Source of the DNA: Chytridium lagenaria
Lineage: Eukaryota > Chytridiomycota > Chytridiomycetes > Chytridiales > Chytridiaceae
NCBI GenBank assembly: GCA_025449115.1
Contig: JAHLKC010000033.1
Span: forward strand, 124,001-188,000
Length of the DNA stretch: 64,000 nt
Reading direction: 5' to 3'
The translations under genes were made by a program, and so were the position numbers. Within the stretch, counting starts at the first letter, position 1; each line of letters begins with the position of its first letter. This document shows, piece after piece, positions 1 to 11,799 of the stretch. The notes beneath the pieces are model-generated. The model was not told the origin of the DNA. It made no database searches and worked only from the letters and a program-made list of their open reading frames with translations.

Positions 1-314
1 ATGCATGGTCATGATCATGTCCGATTGTATTGGACACTAACTGCATTCTTGTCTGATTTGTCAAGACTTTTTTTTTTTTTTTTTTTCTTTTTCAAACTTA
101 CTTTTTTTTAATTTTAAATACTTTTTATTCCATTCATCGCTTTTTTTTTTTCTTCACTTTCCGTCAACCAACCACCCTCCCCCTGGTCCACTCGTCGGAT
201 CTCCATTCCTTCGCGTCTCTACTGCTTCTCTGGATCGATTTTGCATCCATTTACACCACCACGTCTCTGATCTAATCCGCATCACATCACATCACAAGTC
301 TACTGTTGAAAGAG

Positions 315-3300
315 ATGGCTCAGGAAAACCTCGAGGCCGTCTTGGCCCAAACTGTCGTTCCCCAACTCTCTCAGATCCTTGCATCCCTTCTCTTGCAGAC
401 TGATGCTCGCAAGGCTGCTGAGGATGAACTTCTTCAAGTCTGGCAGCCCACAAGGCCTGCCGAGCTTTACGCTGGATTTGCTTCCATCCTTATGACCAAC
501 CCTGATCAAGGCGTAAGTACAGATCTCTAGCATGACCATACATGCATGCATGAACAATGGGCACGCTTGATCGCTCCGATTTGTACAGCAGGTCTTTTTG
601 AAAGCCTGTAAATTAGGGGAAAAGTCTTTGGAGAACAGCTATAAATGATCACTATCTTTGGCCATTCTCTGATCACACTCTTTCATCCCTCATATAGCTC
701 CGTTCCCTTGCCGCAATTCTTCTCCGTCGCCTTGCCCTTAAGGTCGTCCCCAACGCCGATTCCAATGCCCCGATGTCACCTACTGGGCCTCCATTCCCGA
801 AAACGTCAAGTCCTACATCCAAAGGTCCCTTCTCCAGGTTCTCGCCACTGAGCAGGTCAAGGATGTTCGTCACAAGGTTTGCGACACCGCTTCCGACCTT
901 TGCAAGGAGGAGGGTACGTTCTTTACTAACTGGAATTTATTTGTCCGTGCATGTTCTCTTTACGCTGACTGTGTAATTGCAAATAGCCGCTGTCTGGCCT
1001 GAGATTTCAGGTGCCGTCCAGGAGTGGAGCAGGTCTCCCAACCCTGCGCTCAGAGAGAGCGCTCTTCGTATGATCGCTGCCCTTCCCAGCCTTGTTGAGT
1101 TGGACCCTGCTGCCGTCAACCTTATTGTTAGGGATGCGATGGTGAGCGACGATGGTGCTGTCAAGATTGCCGCCCTGAAGGCTGCTGTCACCCTTATGAG
1201 GGTTATATTTGAGGAAGGTGATGACACTCCTGCTACCGAGGCCTTTGGCCAGACTGTGCCTCTTATGCTTAACGTGAGTCAATTATTTGTTTGCTTTTTG
1301 TCTTTTTCTTATAAACCTAACAATGCGTGATTGCTTGTTTTGCTTGTTTTCACATAGGCTGTCGCCTCCACCTCAAACGAGGAGGATGTTCTCAGGGACG
1401 GTCTTTCTGCCCTTATCGATGTGGCAGAGAACGCCAAACTTTTCAGGAGCCAGCTTCCCCAGCTTATTACATTCATTACTGGATTGATGAAGAACGAAGA
1501 CTTGGAGGATTGTACGTTCAGTAGTCTTTTTTTGTTCAATTGATAATTCTTTTTTAGTCTTTTTTCTTTCATTTGATGATGAGTTACGAAATTATTAACT
1601 ATTTTATCTGATAACAGCCACGAGGCAGGTCGCCCTTGAGCTTCTCCTCGGTATTGCGGAAAACCGCCCTCCCATGGTCCGCAAGTTCCAGGACTTTACT
1701 GCTATTCTCGTCCCCATTCTTCTCCAATGGATGTCGAGCATCGACGATTCACCCACATGGCACAACACTGATAACGTGAGAGCTCTGCTTGTGCTTCAGC
1801 CGAGGTTAATTTTTTCTTGATCATTAGTTGATGAACGATGACGAGGACAACGATGAGAACCACATCATTGCCGAGCAGGCCATGGATCGTCTTTCACTTT
1901 CCCTCGGTAATTACACCATTATTTAACAGCTTATTCCGTCCATATATCCGTGGAGAACATGTTATAACTCTTTCCTTTTTTTACATTTAGTGGAAAGTCT
2001 GTTCTCCCTGTCGCCTTTGGAATCCTCCCGGCTCTCCTTGGCTCTGCCAACTGGGCTGAGAGGCATGCTGGTCTTATGGCCATCTCTGTTATCGGCGAGG
2101 GATGCAAGGACGTTATGATTGAGAAGCTTGAGCAAATTGTCGGGTGCGTTTTACTAATTCGTTGCTATAAGTAGTTATTAATATTTAATATTTAGACTCG
2201 TGCTTCCTTACCTCCGATCCCCACCCCCGTGTCCGTTACGCGCTTGCAACGCCATCGGCCAAATGTGCACTGACTTTGCGGTGAGTTTTATATTTTGTAT
2301 AAAAAATATGTGTGCTGATCTTTATTATAAACAACAGCCGATCATGCAGGAGCAATACACTGAGAGCATCCTTACCCACCTCGTTCCAGTGATGGAAGAT
2401 GTTGAGAACCCCGTGTTCAGCTCACAGCGCCGCGCCTTGTCAACCTTGCCGAGGATGTTCAGAAGGAGCAGATTCAGCCCTTCCTCAACGATGTGTTTAC
2501 AAAGCTCATGAGCTTCTCTCTTCTAGCAAGACTTATGTCAGGAGCAGGCTATCACTACCATCGCCACTATTGCGGATAGCTCTGAGGAGTACTTTAGCAC
2601 TGTGAGTCCCCATCTTTTTTCCCCGTACATTGCGCGTATTTTGCTTATATGATTCGTCTTAAATGCGCGTGTTTTGCTAATATGATTCGTTTTACTTCAA
2701 GTTCTACGACACTATCATGCCTCTCTTGATGAACATTGTCCACAACGCTCTGACAAGAGCCACGTCTTCTTCGCAGCAAGGCGATTGAGTGTTTTCTTGA
2801 TTGGTATGCACTCACTTTCCTTTTGTCATAAGTTGCTCACTTTTTTTTTTCTCATTAGCCCTGGCTGTCGGTAAAAAGGGTTTCCCCCCACTGAAGAGTT
2901 CTCAGCGTCCTCCTCGCCATCCAGCAGATGGAGAAGGAGGGATGACCTATCTCTTCTTACCTCTTGTCGCTTGGGCGCGTATGTGCAAGTCATGAGAGCG
3001 ACTTCTTCTTACTTGATGTCGTCATCCCCCGTTTTGCGGGGCTGAGGCTAAGCCTGATGTTGCTGTTTTGGACGCGGATGAGTCTGAAGGGATACCTGAG
3101 GACGGATGGGAGTTCACCGGTTATCGATGGACAGGTAAATAGTTTTTTCTTTCTCTTTATTACTACAACGCTATTTGTAATATCAATTAATTTTGCTTTC
3201 CGCATTGTACAGAAATCGGTATTAAGACCTCTGCTCTTGAGACAAGCACACCCCGTTGAAATGCTCGCCTGCTACGCTCGTGATCTTAAGAAGGACTTCC

Positions 3301-4968
3301 TTCCCTGGGTTGAAAAGTCCCTTGAGCTTTGCATTGGTCTCCTCAAGTTCTACTTCCACGAAGGTGTCCGTCATGCGGCCGTGTCCACCATCCCCCTCCT
3401 CCTTGGAGCCATGCAGGATGGTAACGTGAACCCTGAGATTGTGCTCGCTGCGTGGAGCAGGGTCACATCTGGTTTGTTTGAGCTTTTGCAAAGCGAGAGT
3501 GAGCCGGACTTCCCTGCGAGCATTTACTCTGCATTCGCTGACGTGAGTTTTTGAATTTGCATTTTTAATTTCAAGTGCTGACTTTCATTAGTGCGTTGAC
3601 GAGCTCTCTGTCGAGTACCTTCCCGAGCCGCTCCTTGAGCTGTTCACCAAGTCGGTCCTTTCTCAGCTTGAGCACTACCACGGCCGTATTGGAGACCGTA
3701 CCGGTGAGTTTGTAATGCGGAATATCTGCGTAGTTTCTTTTTTCTCTTCTTGTCACCTTTACTGTCTATTCTCGGTTGTTTTTGATGATCACATTCTGCA
3801 ATGCCTACAAACCTTTTGATTCCCGAAAGGGAGGAGTGAAAGGTTAACTGGGGATTCTCCTAATTCACTACACTTGATCTGAAACTTTGCGCAACTTCTT
3901 TTTTTCTTGCCCTATTTTCACCTCTCTGCTTTTTGTTTATGTTGCTGACGACTTCTTATTTAGTTCACCGTGGCGATGCCGACTTTGACGAGGAAGAGGA
4001 GCTTGCTCTTCAGACGGAGGAGGAGAGCGATGAGTCGCTTCTTCTTCAGATGAGCCGCGCTGTCAGCGAGGTGTTCAAAAAGAAGAAGGTGGCGTTCTTG
4101 CCCTACTTTGAGCTCTTGCTCACCAGTCTCGACGCCATGGCTGTGAGTATTTATTCTTCATTGCCATATTTCTTCCGATAGTATTTATTTATTGTACTGA
4201 TGGTTCTTTTAGGGCTTCCCCCTTGAGTCTGCCCGTCACTTTGCCGTTTGCGTCTACGGCGACCTTATCCACCACGCCGGTCCCAGCGCCTGGTCCTACC
4301 ACCCCCACTTTGTCAATGTCCTCGCCAAGGGCCTCGCCGACACCCACGAATCCATTCAACAAGCCTCCGCCTTTGCTGTTGGTCTTGCCGCCCAAGAGGG
4401 TGGACCCGATTTCCACCCCATGTGCGCGCAAGCCATTCCCTTCCTCTTCAACATTGTCAACAACGACCCGACCCGCAACCCGGACAAGGTGCTCGCCACT
4501 GAGAATGCTGTGGCCGCCGTTTCTAGGATTTTGAGGGGTGTTGGCGACAAGGGACTCTTTGACTTTAACGCGACTCTTGCGGGTTGGGTCAACGCGATGC
4601 CTATTTTGAATGACCAGGAGGAGGTCGGACACACTTATGACTATTTGTTGTCGTTGATCGAGAGGTGAGCTTACATACTTTTTTCCTTGCATCCTGTTTG
4701 CGCGTTATTAACTCCTACTTTTTTTCCTTTTTCCAGCCAAAACCCTATTGCGATGGGCGCCAACAACTCCAACTTCCCTAAACTCATCACCATCCTCACC
4801 GACTTTATTGCGAGTGATCTTGAGATTGAGGAGGCTTTGGGTCAACGTGTCCGCGTTACACTCTCTGCCCTCATGGCGGCTATTAGCGAGCAACAGAAGG
4901 GAGAGATTTGGAACGCCATGACCCCTGGAAAGAGGCAGATTTTAAAGTTGAAGTTGGGACTTGCGTAA
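315..4968 (+). CDS. KAP123: importin beta family nuclear import receptor (Kap123/importin-4 type), about 14 exons
   Basis: HEAT-repeat karyopherin that carries ribosomal proteins and histones through nuclear pores (family knowledge). Seen: the first exon reads MAQENLEAVLAQTVVPQLSQ with the importin N-terminal region, then RSLAAILLRRLA in exon 2, DDFLPY/LDVVIP-like blocks near 3.0 kb, an acidic linker followed by a GIKTSALE-like block near 3.2 kb, and a C-terminus ending KRQILKLKLGLA at 4968. Introns are short; for example exon 1 is 315-512, exon 2 698-913, exon 3 987-1273, each with GTAAGT-like donors and an AG acceptor. The start at 315 is the first ATG of the open frame. Odd: several exons (near 768, 2216-2250, 2420, 2500-2530, 2740-2790 and 2890-2960) need one extra base to keep the conserved frame, while 4210-4968 reads cleanly. 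I take these as sequencing deletions rather than a pseudogene. The family is confident, the exact paralogue slightly less so. Confidence 0.9.
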
Positions 4969-5456
4969 AACTATTCGTAGTATTTTAGTTCTTGCCATCT
5001 TCCCATTCGTTTCATACCTTCTCTGTTCTGTTTGGTTGTTTTTTAACCCCTTTTTAAACACCATTTTGTCTTTTTTTTTTTGTGATTGCATTTGTTTTGT
5101 TTTGACCTCTACACCTCTTCCCACCCCCCCATCTTTTTTTCTGCCTTTGTTGGCCTTCTCTGCATTGTTTTCGTGGTGATGAACTTTGGTGTTTGTTGTC
5201 GGCGGTGTAGATAAGTCACGTGGTATGGACTTCATAATGAATATCTGGGCTTTATTATATACTGAAATTGTCTGCCTTTCTCATGTCATAAATACGGGAC
5301 ATGTCTTTCAATTGAAACATCTCCAGAAATGATTTATCACCAACTTATGAGCACGACGGAAACTTGTGATTGCTTGTGTATTTATTGAATACCATAAGCA
5401 TCGAAAAGGCTTGTATGTCTAACGGTAAAGCATACACGCGTCCCCCACCTCTTCCC
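4969..5456. other. convergent 3' intergenic region
   Basis: T-rich stretch between the end of the importin gene (+) and the end of the peroxin-like gene (-). It should hold both 3' untranslated regions. I see no further coding signal. Confidence 0.6.
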
Positions 5457-7004
5457 TCAATTCCTCTTCTTCGCCCCAGCATTCACCTCCTCCACCTTCC
5501 TCATACCTCTCACCCATTTCCTCCGTCTCGTCAACGAGAAAATAGTCGGTTGACTCGTCTTTGAATTCCAAGTATGATCGCTACATCAAAAAAAACAAAC
5601 AAAACGCATCAGTCAAACCCCCACCAAAAAAAAAAAGGAAGTTTTCTTACCTGTATTCCCAACCTTCCGCGTCAACCGTCGTCCATGTGAGATCTAGAGT
5701 CCATGACTCTGTCGTCCAGGCCCACCCAGGAGCTGGATCGGTAATGGCGGTGAGAGAGGGGTGGGAGGTTACGCCAGTTATGTCGGAGAAGGGGGGGCGT
5801 TCGAGGTTAAGGAGGTTAGAGGTCCAGCCGGGGCCTTATGTATAGTAAGAGGCGGGAGGAAGTCCCATAAAAAAAACACGCGATTAGACATCATACGAGA
5901 ATAATAAGAGGATAAAGAGATGGACGAGAAGAATATAACTCACCTGCCCACCACCTTTGATTTTCATACAATTCAGCCACAACATCCCCTTCCTTCTTGT
6001 TCCAAGCACCAACCTCCTCCCCAACCCCCATCGCCATATCCACAGCAGAATCCGGTACCGGTATAGCCATCACCACTTTATTTGCCCACCGTCCGAGCGT
6101 CTCCCCAACAATTTTCGGTACAGTCCCCGTCACCACTCTCCATGCCGTTGTTCTATGCCAAAACACCAACCGTCCCAACAATCATGGCAATGGGGCTGTA
6201 TAAAGAGAAATAATGAATAATAAACGTCACAGGGATGCAGAGGAGGGTTGCGCGGAGGATGGTGAGGGTTGTTGGGGACGACCAGTCTAAAGTCGGTACA
6301 GGGAGATCAGGAGATCGTGGACGTCGCAGTAGACGCCCATGAGGGTTTGAAGGAAGTGAAGGTTTTTTAGGTATTGCTGGGATTGTGGGTCATTGAGGGC
6401 TGATGAGGGGAGGGAGAGGAGGGAAGATGGGGAGGAGGGGGTTGGGGAGGGCGGACGGTCTTGGGGTGGGGAGTCGTAGTCTTTGATGGGGGAGAGGGTT
6501 TGGGAAGAGAGCGTGTGTAGATGAGGATGGAGATAAGGAGGACTTGAGGGAGGATGAGGATTGTAAAAGGGTAGAGGCCTGAAAGGGGTTGATCAGTGAA
6601 AACGGAATGATATTAAAGCACCAGATATACTCACAGACGGTCATGTACCCACATACGCCAGACCGCTGATCATGGATACTTCCAGTCAATGATCGCCTCA
6701 ACTTCATCCAACGCATTCACGGCGGGTCCCAGTCTCACCACCATTCTCGTGAGGTTCCACGGCTCGTTGTGAGTAAGTTGAGGGGTTGCTTGAGCGTTGA
6801 TGCTTCACGTTCTTTTTCAAGGGATTCTTCGGCGGCAAATGGTAGAGGTAAAGATGGATTTGACGAATGAAGGTCGTTGATGGCCATCGTTTGCTGTTCT
6901 GAAACGTGTGAGGGTTGAAGTCCGTGTGGCGGCTTTGGAACATCTTCGTAGCTCATGCTGTTGCTGTTGGTTGTGCTGCTGCTCCTCGTGGATGTGGAGA
7001 CCAT
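5457..7004 (-). CDS. dysferlin-domain peroxin, Pex30/Pex23-like ER membrane protein
   Basis: Pex30-family proteins are reticulon-like ER membrane proteins that shape ER exit sites for peroxisomes and lipid droplets (family knowledge). On the minus strand the N-terminal exon reads MSYEDVPKPPHG (Met at 6956; an in-frame Met at 7004 is the longest start). A middle exon has the LQTLMG block and a hydrophobic segment (IHYFSLYSPIAMIVGTVGVL). YENQRWW then leads through an intron (donor at 5942) into the dysferlin domain: ERPPFSDITG, PGWAWTTESW, VDAEGWEY. After another intron (donor at 5649) comes the C-terminal RRRKWVRGM and the stop at 5457-5459. Odd: frame breaks near 6150, 6300 and 6670 look like single-base losses. 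It lies head-to-head with the GID5 gene. Dysferlin-domain identity is strong; which Pex30 paralogue it is cannot be told. Confidence 0.8.
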
Positions 7005-7080
7005 CCTTCGTTTCCCTCTTTCTCCTGATGAGATTTTGTGTTTGATTTGCTGGAACTCTTGACTCCGACAAATCTGGGAA
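7005..7080. promoter_or_regulatory. short divergent promoter region
   Basis: Between the longest starts of the peroxin-like gene (-) and the GID5 gene (+) only 76 bases remain. Using the downstream Met codons (6956 on minus, 7183 on plus) the gap is about 226 bases. No TATA box is obvious. A shared bidirectional promoter is inferred from position only. Confidence 0.4.
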
Positions 7081-9929
7081 ATGACGGTGTCGTTTGATGC
7101 TTTGATGACGACATCTGCGAGCGATGGAGATGGGAAGGCGGTGGGAGGGGGAGGGGGAGGACGAGAAGGAGGAGGAGGAGGGATGCCATCGTCTTCTCTG
7201 CTGCAGGTTGAGGCGATGGCCGTCATTGCATCTGGAGAGGCATCGCTGGATGAAAAGATGAGAAAGATGCGATATATCAAGAACTCGATTATTGGGAACA
7301 ATCCGAAAAAGAGGTCGTGTCTCGGATCTGGGATACTGCCAATGTGAGACGATGATTTCGAATCTAAAGTTTTCCATGTGTTTGTGAGAGAGGGGGAGAG
7401 TGTTCTTTTTACGTTGGATGATGAATTTGAAGGCGATGCTGATGAGATCCGTGACGTTGGTTGGTTTTAGATTGTCGGCCGTGCTGGCATCCCCACTTTA
7501 TCCCAACGATATCAAGGTAGAAGCAGCTACCATCGTTGGAAGTCTAGGAAACGGTAAGTGTTTCTTTTGCTTTTACTGCATTTTTCTAATCAGTAAAGTC
7601 TTCTTATTAGGACGAGATGTCAACCCTGCGATCTTCACTGAAAGCTCTATCCACGCAACTCTCTTTCAAAACATAATCTCTTCTGACCCGCGTCTTATCG
7701 AAGCCTGCGCCCGCGCTCTTAAAACCATCCTAAATCACACTCCTCTTGTCGATTTCATAAAGGTAAGAACATCGTCCACCCCATAACCGTTAAATTAATC
7801 CTTTAAACCAGGAAAACCCCATCCACCTTCACCGTCTCAACGCTCTCCTCGCGAACCCTCCTACACCGCGTATCTGTGAACTCGTTGCATGCATTATTGC
7901 GCGGATCGCAGAACATGGCGACGAGGGTATCAAGAAAATGTTTCATGGAACGGTGCCTGTGCTTGTGGCTTTATTAGAGTATGGAAGTATCGTGCAACAG
8001 GCGGCGTTGGATGCGTTAAGTGCTTTGACGAGAGAGAGCCCTGAAGTGGGGAAGCTGATGGGAGTGGTTAAGATGGAGAAAAGTGGAACCAGCGGGTTGG
8101 AGGGTTTAGTGATGTTGCTGGGGAGCAAAAATTTGGTGACTGTGAGGTTGTTAGCGGCATCTTGGTATGAAAACACTTTCTTGAATATCGTCTTCCTTCT
8201 TGGTTTTTCCATTTCCCCACTAGGTTAACACGTCTATATTATTTCTCTATTCAAAAAGCCTAACAAACCTTCTCCGTGCCGACTGCCTTCCCGTCACCCA
8301 CCAACATCTCGCCAAGCAACTCCTCCTTCCAACTCTCATAAAACTTCTATCCTCTACCTCGTCCACGACCGTCCTCGAGCGTGCACCTGCCATTTTGTCT
8401 TATCTAATTGTCGATAGTGAGGAAATGCAACAGGCGGCTATGGAGGGTGGGGCTATTCAGAAGCTAGCAGTGTTTATTCGACCGGGAAAAGTGGAGGAGT
8501 GTATGGAGGAAGGGGTGCTGAGGATTCCAAAGGTGAAGGGTGTAGGGTATTCCGAGAGGATACGAGAGGTGGGAATTCTGATTTTTTTAAGTGTTTTATG
8601 ACTGACATTGAATTACAGGGCGCCCTCCTTGGTATCGCCGCCATATGCTCCCTCAAAGAAGATTGCCGCAAACAAGTCCTAGACTCCCAACTCCTCGCTC
8701 CCGTAATCACATCCATGTCTGACGCATCCCCCCACATCCGGGCTGCAGCATGTCAATGCACTCGCTCCTTATCCCGCTCTGTCAAGCACCTCCGAACATC
8801 CCTCGTTGACAGCGGTGTCGCCATTCCACTCATCAAACTCCTGTCCGACCCAAACCTCATTGTCCAAACCACGGCCTCTGCGACTCTTTGCAATATTGTT
8901 CTTGACTTTAGCCCAATGAAGCGCGTTGTGCTCGAAAATGGCGGCGTGGAACGATTTGTGGAGATGGTGGGATGTAGTGATGTACGACTTAACGCTGTAT
9001 GGGCACTCAAGAATCTCGTTTATCAAGCCGAGAGTGAAGTGAAAATCAAAGTCATGGAGTCCTTGACGTATGCAGGCCTCCGAGGGATTCTGGAAGATCC
9101 CGATGTGCTTGTCCAGGAGCAAGGATTGAATCTGTTGAGAAATCTAGCGTGTGGAAGGGAGGAAGATATTGAGGAGGTGTTTTTGGGGATGGGGAGTGAG
9201 GTGCTGATTAGTGTTTTAGAGGCGAAGTTGGGTTGGGCTTTGGGAAGGATTGGGGGAACTGGAGCTGCTGCGAGTGATGATGTGGCTTTGCAGACGCTTT
9301 ATGTTGTTGTAAATGTGTCGACGGGAAGTGAGAGGCATAAGGGATCTGTCATGGGGAATGTAAACATTTTAAAGTACATTTTGGACTTAATGGTACGCGT
9401 AGTTTGGAGGTTTTTTTTTCTTACACGTTTTTTTTTTTATACATTATTACTATACCGGACCTTTCTTACATATACTTTGAAACAGGGCCATGAAAAGTCT
9501 ACAATTAGGGTGGCCACAGTGTGGTGTATTATTAACCTCTCAGAAGCTGAGGACTCTGGTAAGAGGGTGAAATAGGTTTTGGTTTTCCTTTAGTTTTCTT
9601 TTCTGCTACTTTTTTAATTTAATTGTATAGAGTTTATCTTTTGTAACATCATTCTTTTTTTTTAACATCTAGGCTCAACAGACCGCATCCAAGCTCTCAA
9701 GTTTCTCGGCTTCGAGAATAAACTTCATACCCTTGTCGACGATGTCGATTCTGACGTTCGTGGAAGAGTCCGGACGGCGTTATCAAACTTTGGGGTTACG
9801 ATTCCTCCTCCCCCGCCAACTACCTCCTCAGGTGCTAGCCAGGATGCAGAGATGGGGGAGGCTGAGACGGGAGATGTCATTGGGATGGACGAGTTTTCTA
9901 ATATGGCGACGTTGGCGGGGGGAGGATGA
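7081..9929 (+). CDS. GID5: armadillo-repeat GID/CTLH ubiquitin ligase subunit (Gid5/Vid28/ARMC8)
   Basis: Gid5/ARMC8 is the armadillo scaffold of the GID (CTLH) E3 ligase that holds the substrate receptor; in yeast the complex degrades gluconeogenic enzymes (family knowledge). Seen: RYIKNSIIGN near the N-terminus, a family signature; repeated armadillo helices; SVKHLRTSLVDSGVAIPLIK, ATLCNIVLDFSPMK, NAVWALKNLVYQAE, LLRNLACGREEDIEEV, then RVATVWCIINLSEAEDSG and a final exon with DRIQALKFLGFENKL ending DEFSNMATLAGGG. Introns interrupt it near 7554-7610, 7763-7811, 8570-8619, 9390-9485 and 9560-9670. Start: ATG 7081 opens the frame, but Met 7183, after the Gly-rich stretch, is an equally plausible start. 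Odd: the frame slips near 7310-7480 and at 8165-8270, probably single-base deletions. Identity is strong because several separate ARMC8 blocks occur in order. Confidence 0.9.
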
Positions 9930-10206
9930 GGTCGAGGATGAGGCCTCCGACTTGATATTTTCAAATCGTTTGTATAGAATAAATACGCTCTTGCAGGTTC
10001 CATTCGTCCCGAAACTTTTAATACGGCGCTATATGATGCATGCTACTGTAACTTAGGTGGGCTTAGTGGAATTTAAGTATTTGGATATTTTACAGTTGAA
10101 TTCAAGTGTAGCTTAATTTTATATCAAAATGGTATGTTTCATTTTGTTTGTTTAATTTTGATCTCCGACACCTATACACCAAGGTTGTCTTCGTCGATAT
10201 ATATCA
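9930..10206. other. intergenic, A+T-rich
   Basis: 3' flank of the GID5 gene. No ORF, RNA gene or repeat is recognised. Confidence 0.5.
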
Positions 10207-10991
10207 ATGGACCAGTTCAGACATCAGAGCAAGGTGATGAGGCAGGAACAGGAGGAGGGATTTGAAAAAGATCGAAGGGTGTTGAGTGACGTTGAGAGGA
10301 AGGCAAATGAAAGCATTAAAAGCACTTGAAATGAGGAAAAGGCAGATCCATCGGTTGTTGGGGGAAGGTGTTGGGCATGGCACCGAGGGATGTGGGGTGG
10401 CATACGAAGCATGATCAGGACGAATTAAAGGGGCCTGATCAGGACGAATTTAAGAGACAGAAAAGGAATGCAGTCGATAAAAGACAGTTTGTAGGAAGGT
10501 GGGATGGAGGAGTCGGAGTGGATTTACACCGCAACAAAGCATCGACATCTTCATATCCCACAAGCGCCACCCATACCGGGAGCTTTCTATCGGAGAGATC
10601 AAAGCAAAACTCCCAGACCAACCTTCCCGCCCACATCAACAGCGAGCATCTCTGACTATGATGAGGCTGCAGCTGGTGGAGCTGCCATGCTTCCAACTCA
10701 CGCTAATCAACATCATCCTCAACCACCGACCAACACCATCTCACAAGAGCCATCACAACCCTCTTCACTCGACCCAAGCCTGACTTCTCTACTTAACCGC
10801 TACAAAATCGCCCTTCAAAACCACGGCCCCGCATTAACACGAGTTCTCTCATCTCCATTAAACGAACCAGCAGGTTTGGCTTTTGGGATGAGAGGATGCA
10901 AATCGCGAGGTTCGGGATTGAGTTAAGAGAAATGAGTTTGGCGGTGATGCATCTGTATTGTGAATTTGGGGAGGAGTTGGGAAGGGTTTGA
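10207..10991 (+). CDS. unrecognised short protein gene, structure uncertain
   Basis: I do not recognise this gene. A charged stretch starting at ATG 10207 (MDQFRHQSKVMRQEQEEGFE) looks coding. A 140-codon frame from ATG 10504 (MEESEWIYTATKHRH) follows, rich in Pro, Thr, His and Ser, with PSLTSLLNRYKIALQNHGPA near its end. After a one-base slip near 10875 the frame continues as FWDERMQIARFGIELREM and stops at 10989-10991. Two direct copies of TGATCAGGACGAATT (10410-10455) encode a repeated DQDE(L/F)K. It may be one gene of two or three exons, or two neighbours. The mixed-charge C-terminus suggests a helical protein; no function is assigned. Confidence 0.4.
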
Positions 10992-11541
10992 ATGTCAGAT
11001 ATTTCTGGGATCATTCGCGATGCTCCCACTGTCACATAGGCATACATGTATTTTGGTTAACGTGTAGACAAAAGAAGGCCGTCAACATCATATATTCTCC
11101 TTCAAAACAAATGACTATTTTCTTTTGTACTTATAATCCGCAGACTTTAGTAGTGGAGGGAAAAACCGGCTTTCCTCAGAAGCTACAACCACGGTAGATG
11201 CGCCCCTCTTTTCCGTGGAAATTTAACCTACCTGAGTTGGGAAGGGGATAAACAGTGTCCGATGAAAGAGCGTGTATGTTGGATCGTGACACGTACTTCA
11301 GATAGTTTTAAGCGACTATTGTATATATATGATTACTACCTTTATTCCATTGGAAAACTTCGCGTTCTTACACTAGAGACCGGCACAGTCTAGTTTCCAG
11401 CACCATTCGGTACAGCCGCTGTTGTCATTGCTTTGCCTGTACACTCTTAGCACAGTTTCCACACAGTTGATGGCATAGAGATTTTCACAAAGAACAAAAA
11501 CCAAGCAACAAAATAAAGCGTAGGAAGACAACAGGTCATTA
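10992..11541. other. non-coding, start of the repeat-rich compartment
   Basis: No gene recognised. There is a TATATATATGATT stretch near 11320, and composition becomes more A+T-rich than upstream. Confidence 0.4.
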
Positions 11542-11790
11542 TGTGAGATTTTAAGAAAACCTCACCAAGACGTATGAATGAATCTCTAAAAAGACGTCGT
11601 GCCATTATTCTCAATTCCTTGTTCCCATTCTATTCCTTTTCCTCTCGGGCTTTTGTTTTCCCCCATAGATACAAGAGAAGTTTTAACTGAAAGAAGGGCG
11701 GTTGCTGTGGTATGCCCACTTACAACATGCCACCGTGTTGGGTTCGAGATGCCTTTTTGGTTAATTTGGTGTCCCTTTATGTAATACTTT
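11542..11790 (+). repeat. truncated LTR of the TGTGAGATT family (family U), 5' part
   Basis: Starts with TGTGAGATTTTAAG and keeps the CTCACCAAGACG block, the GACGTCGTGCC block, ATAGATACAAGAGAAG and GAAGAAGGGCGG, all shared with the complete LTRs at 42527, 46640 and 62554. The similarity fades near 11790. The expected 3' end (CTTCACA) is absent, so it is truncated or interrupted. Confidence 0.75.
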
Positions 11791-11799
11791 CTGATATTC

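Noticed and set aside
6735..7377. Long minus-strand frames of 186-188 codons upstream of the peroxin start
   Set aside because: Their upstream halves read antisense through conserved GID5 codons (RYIKNSIIGN on plus). Only the part after Met 7004 or 6956 belongs to the peroxin gene.
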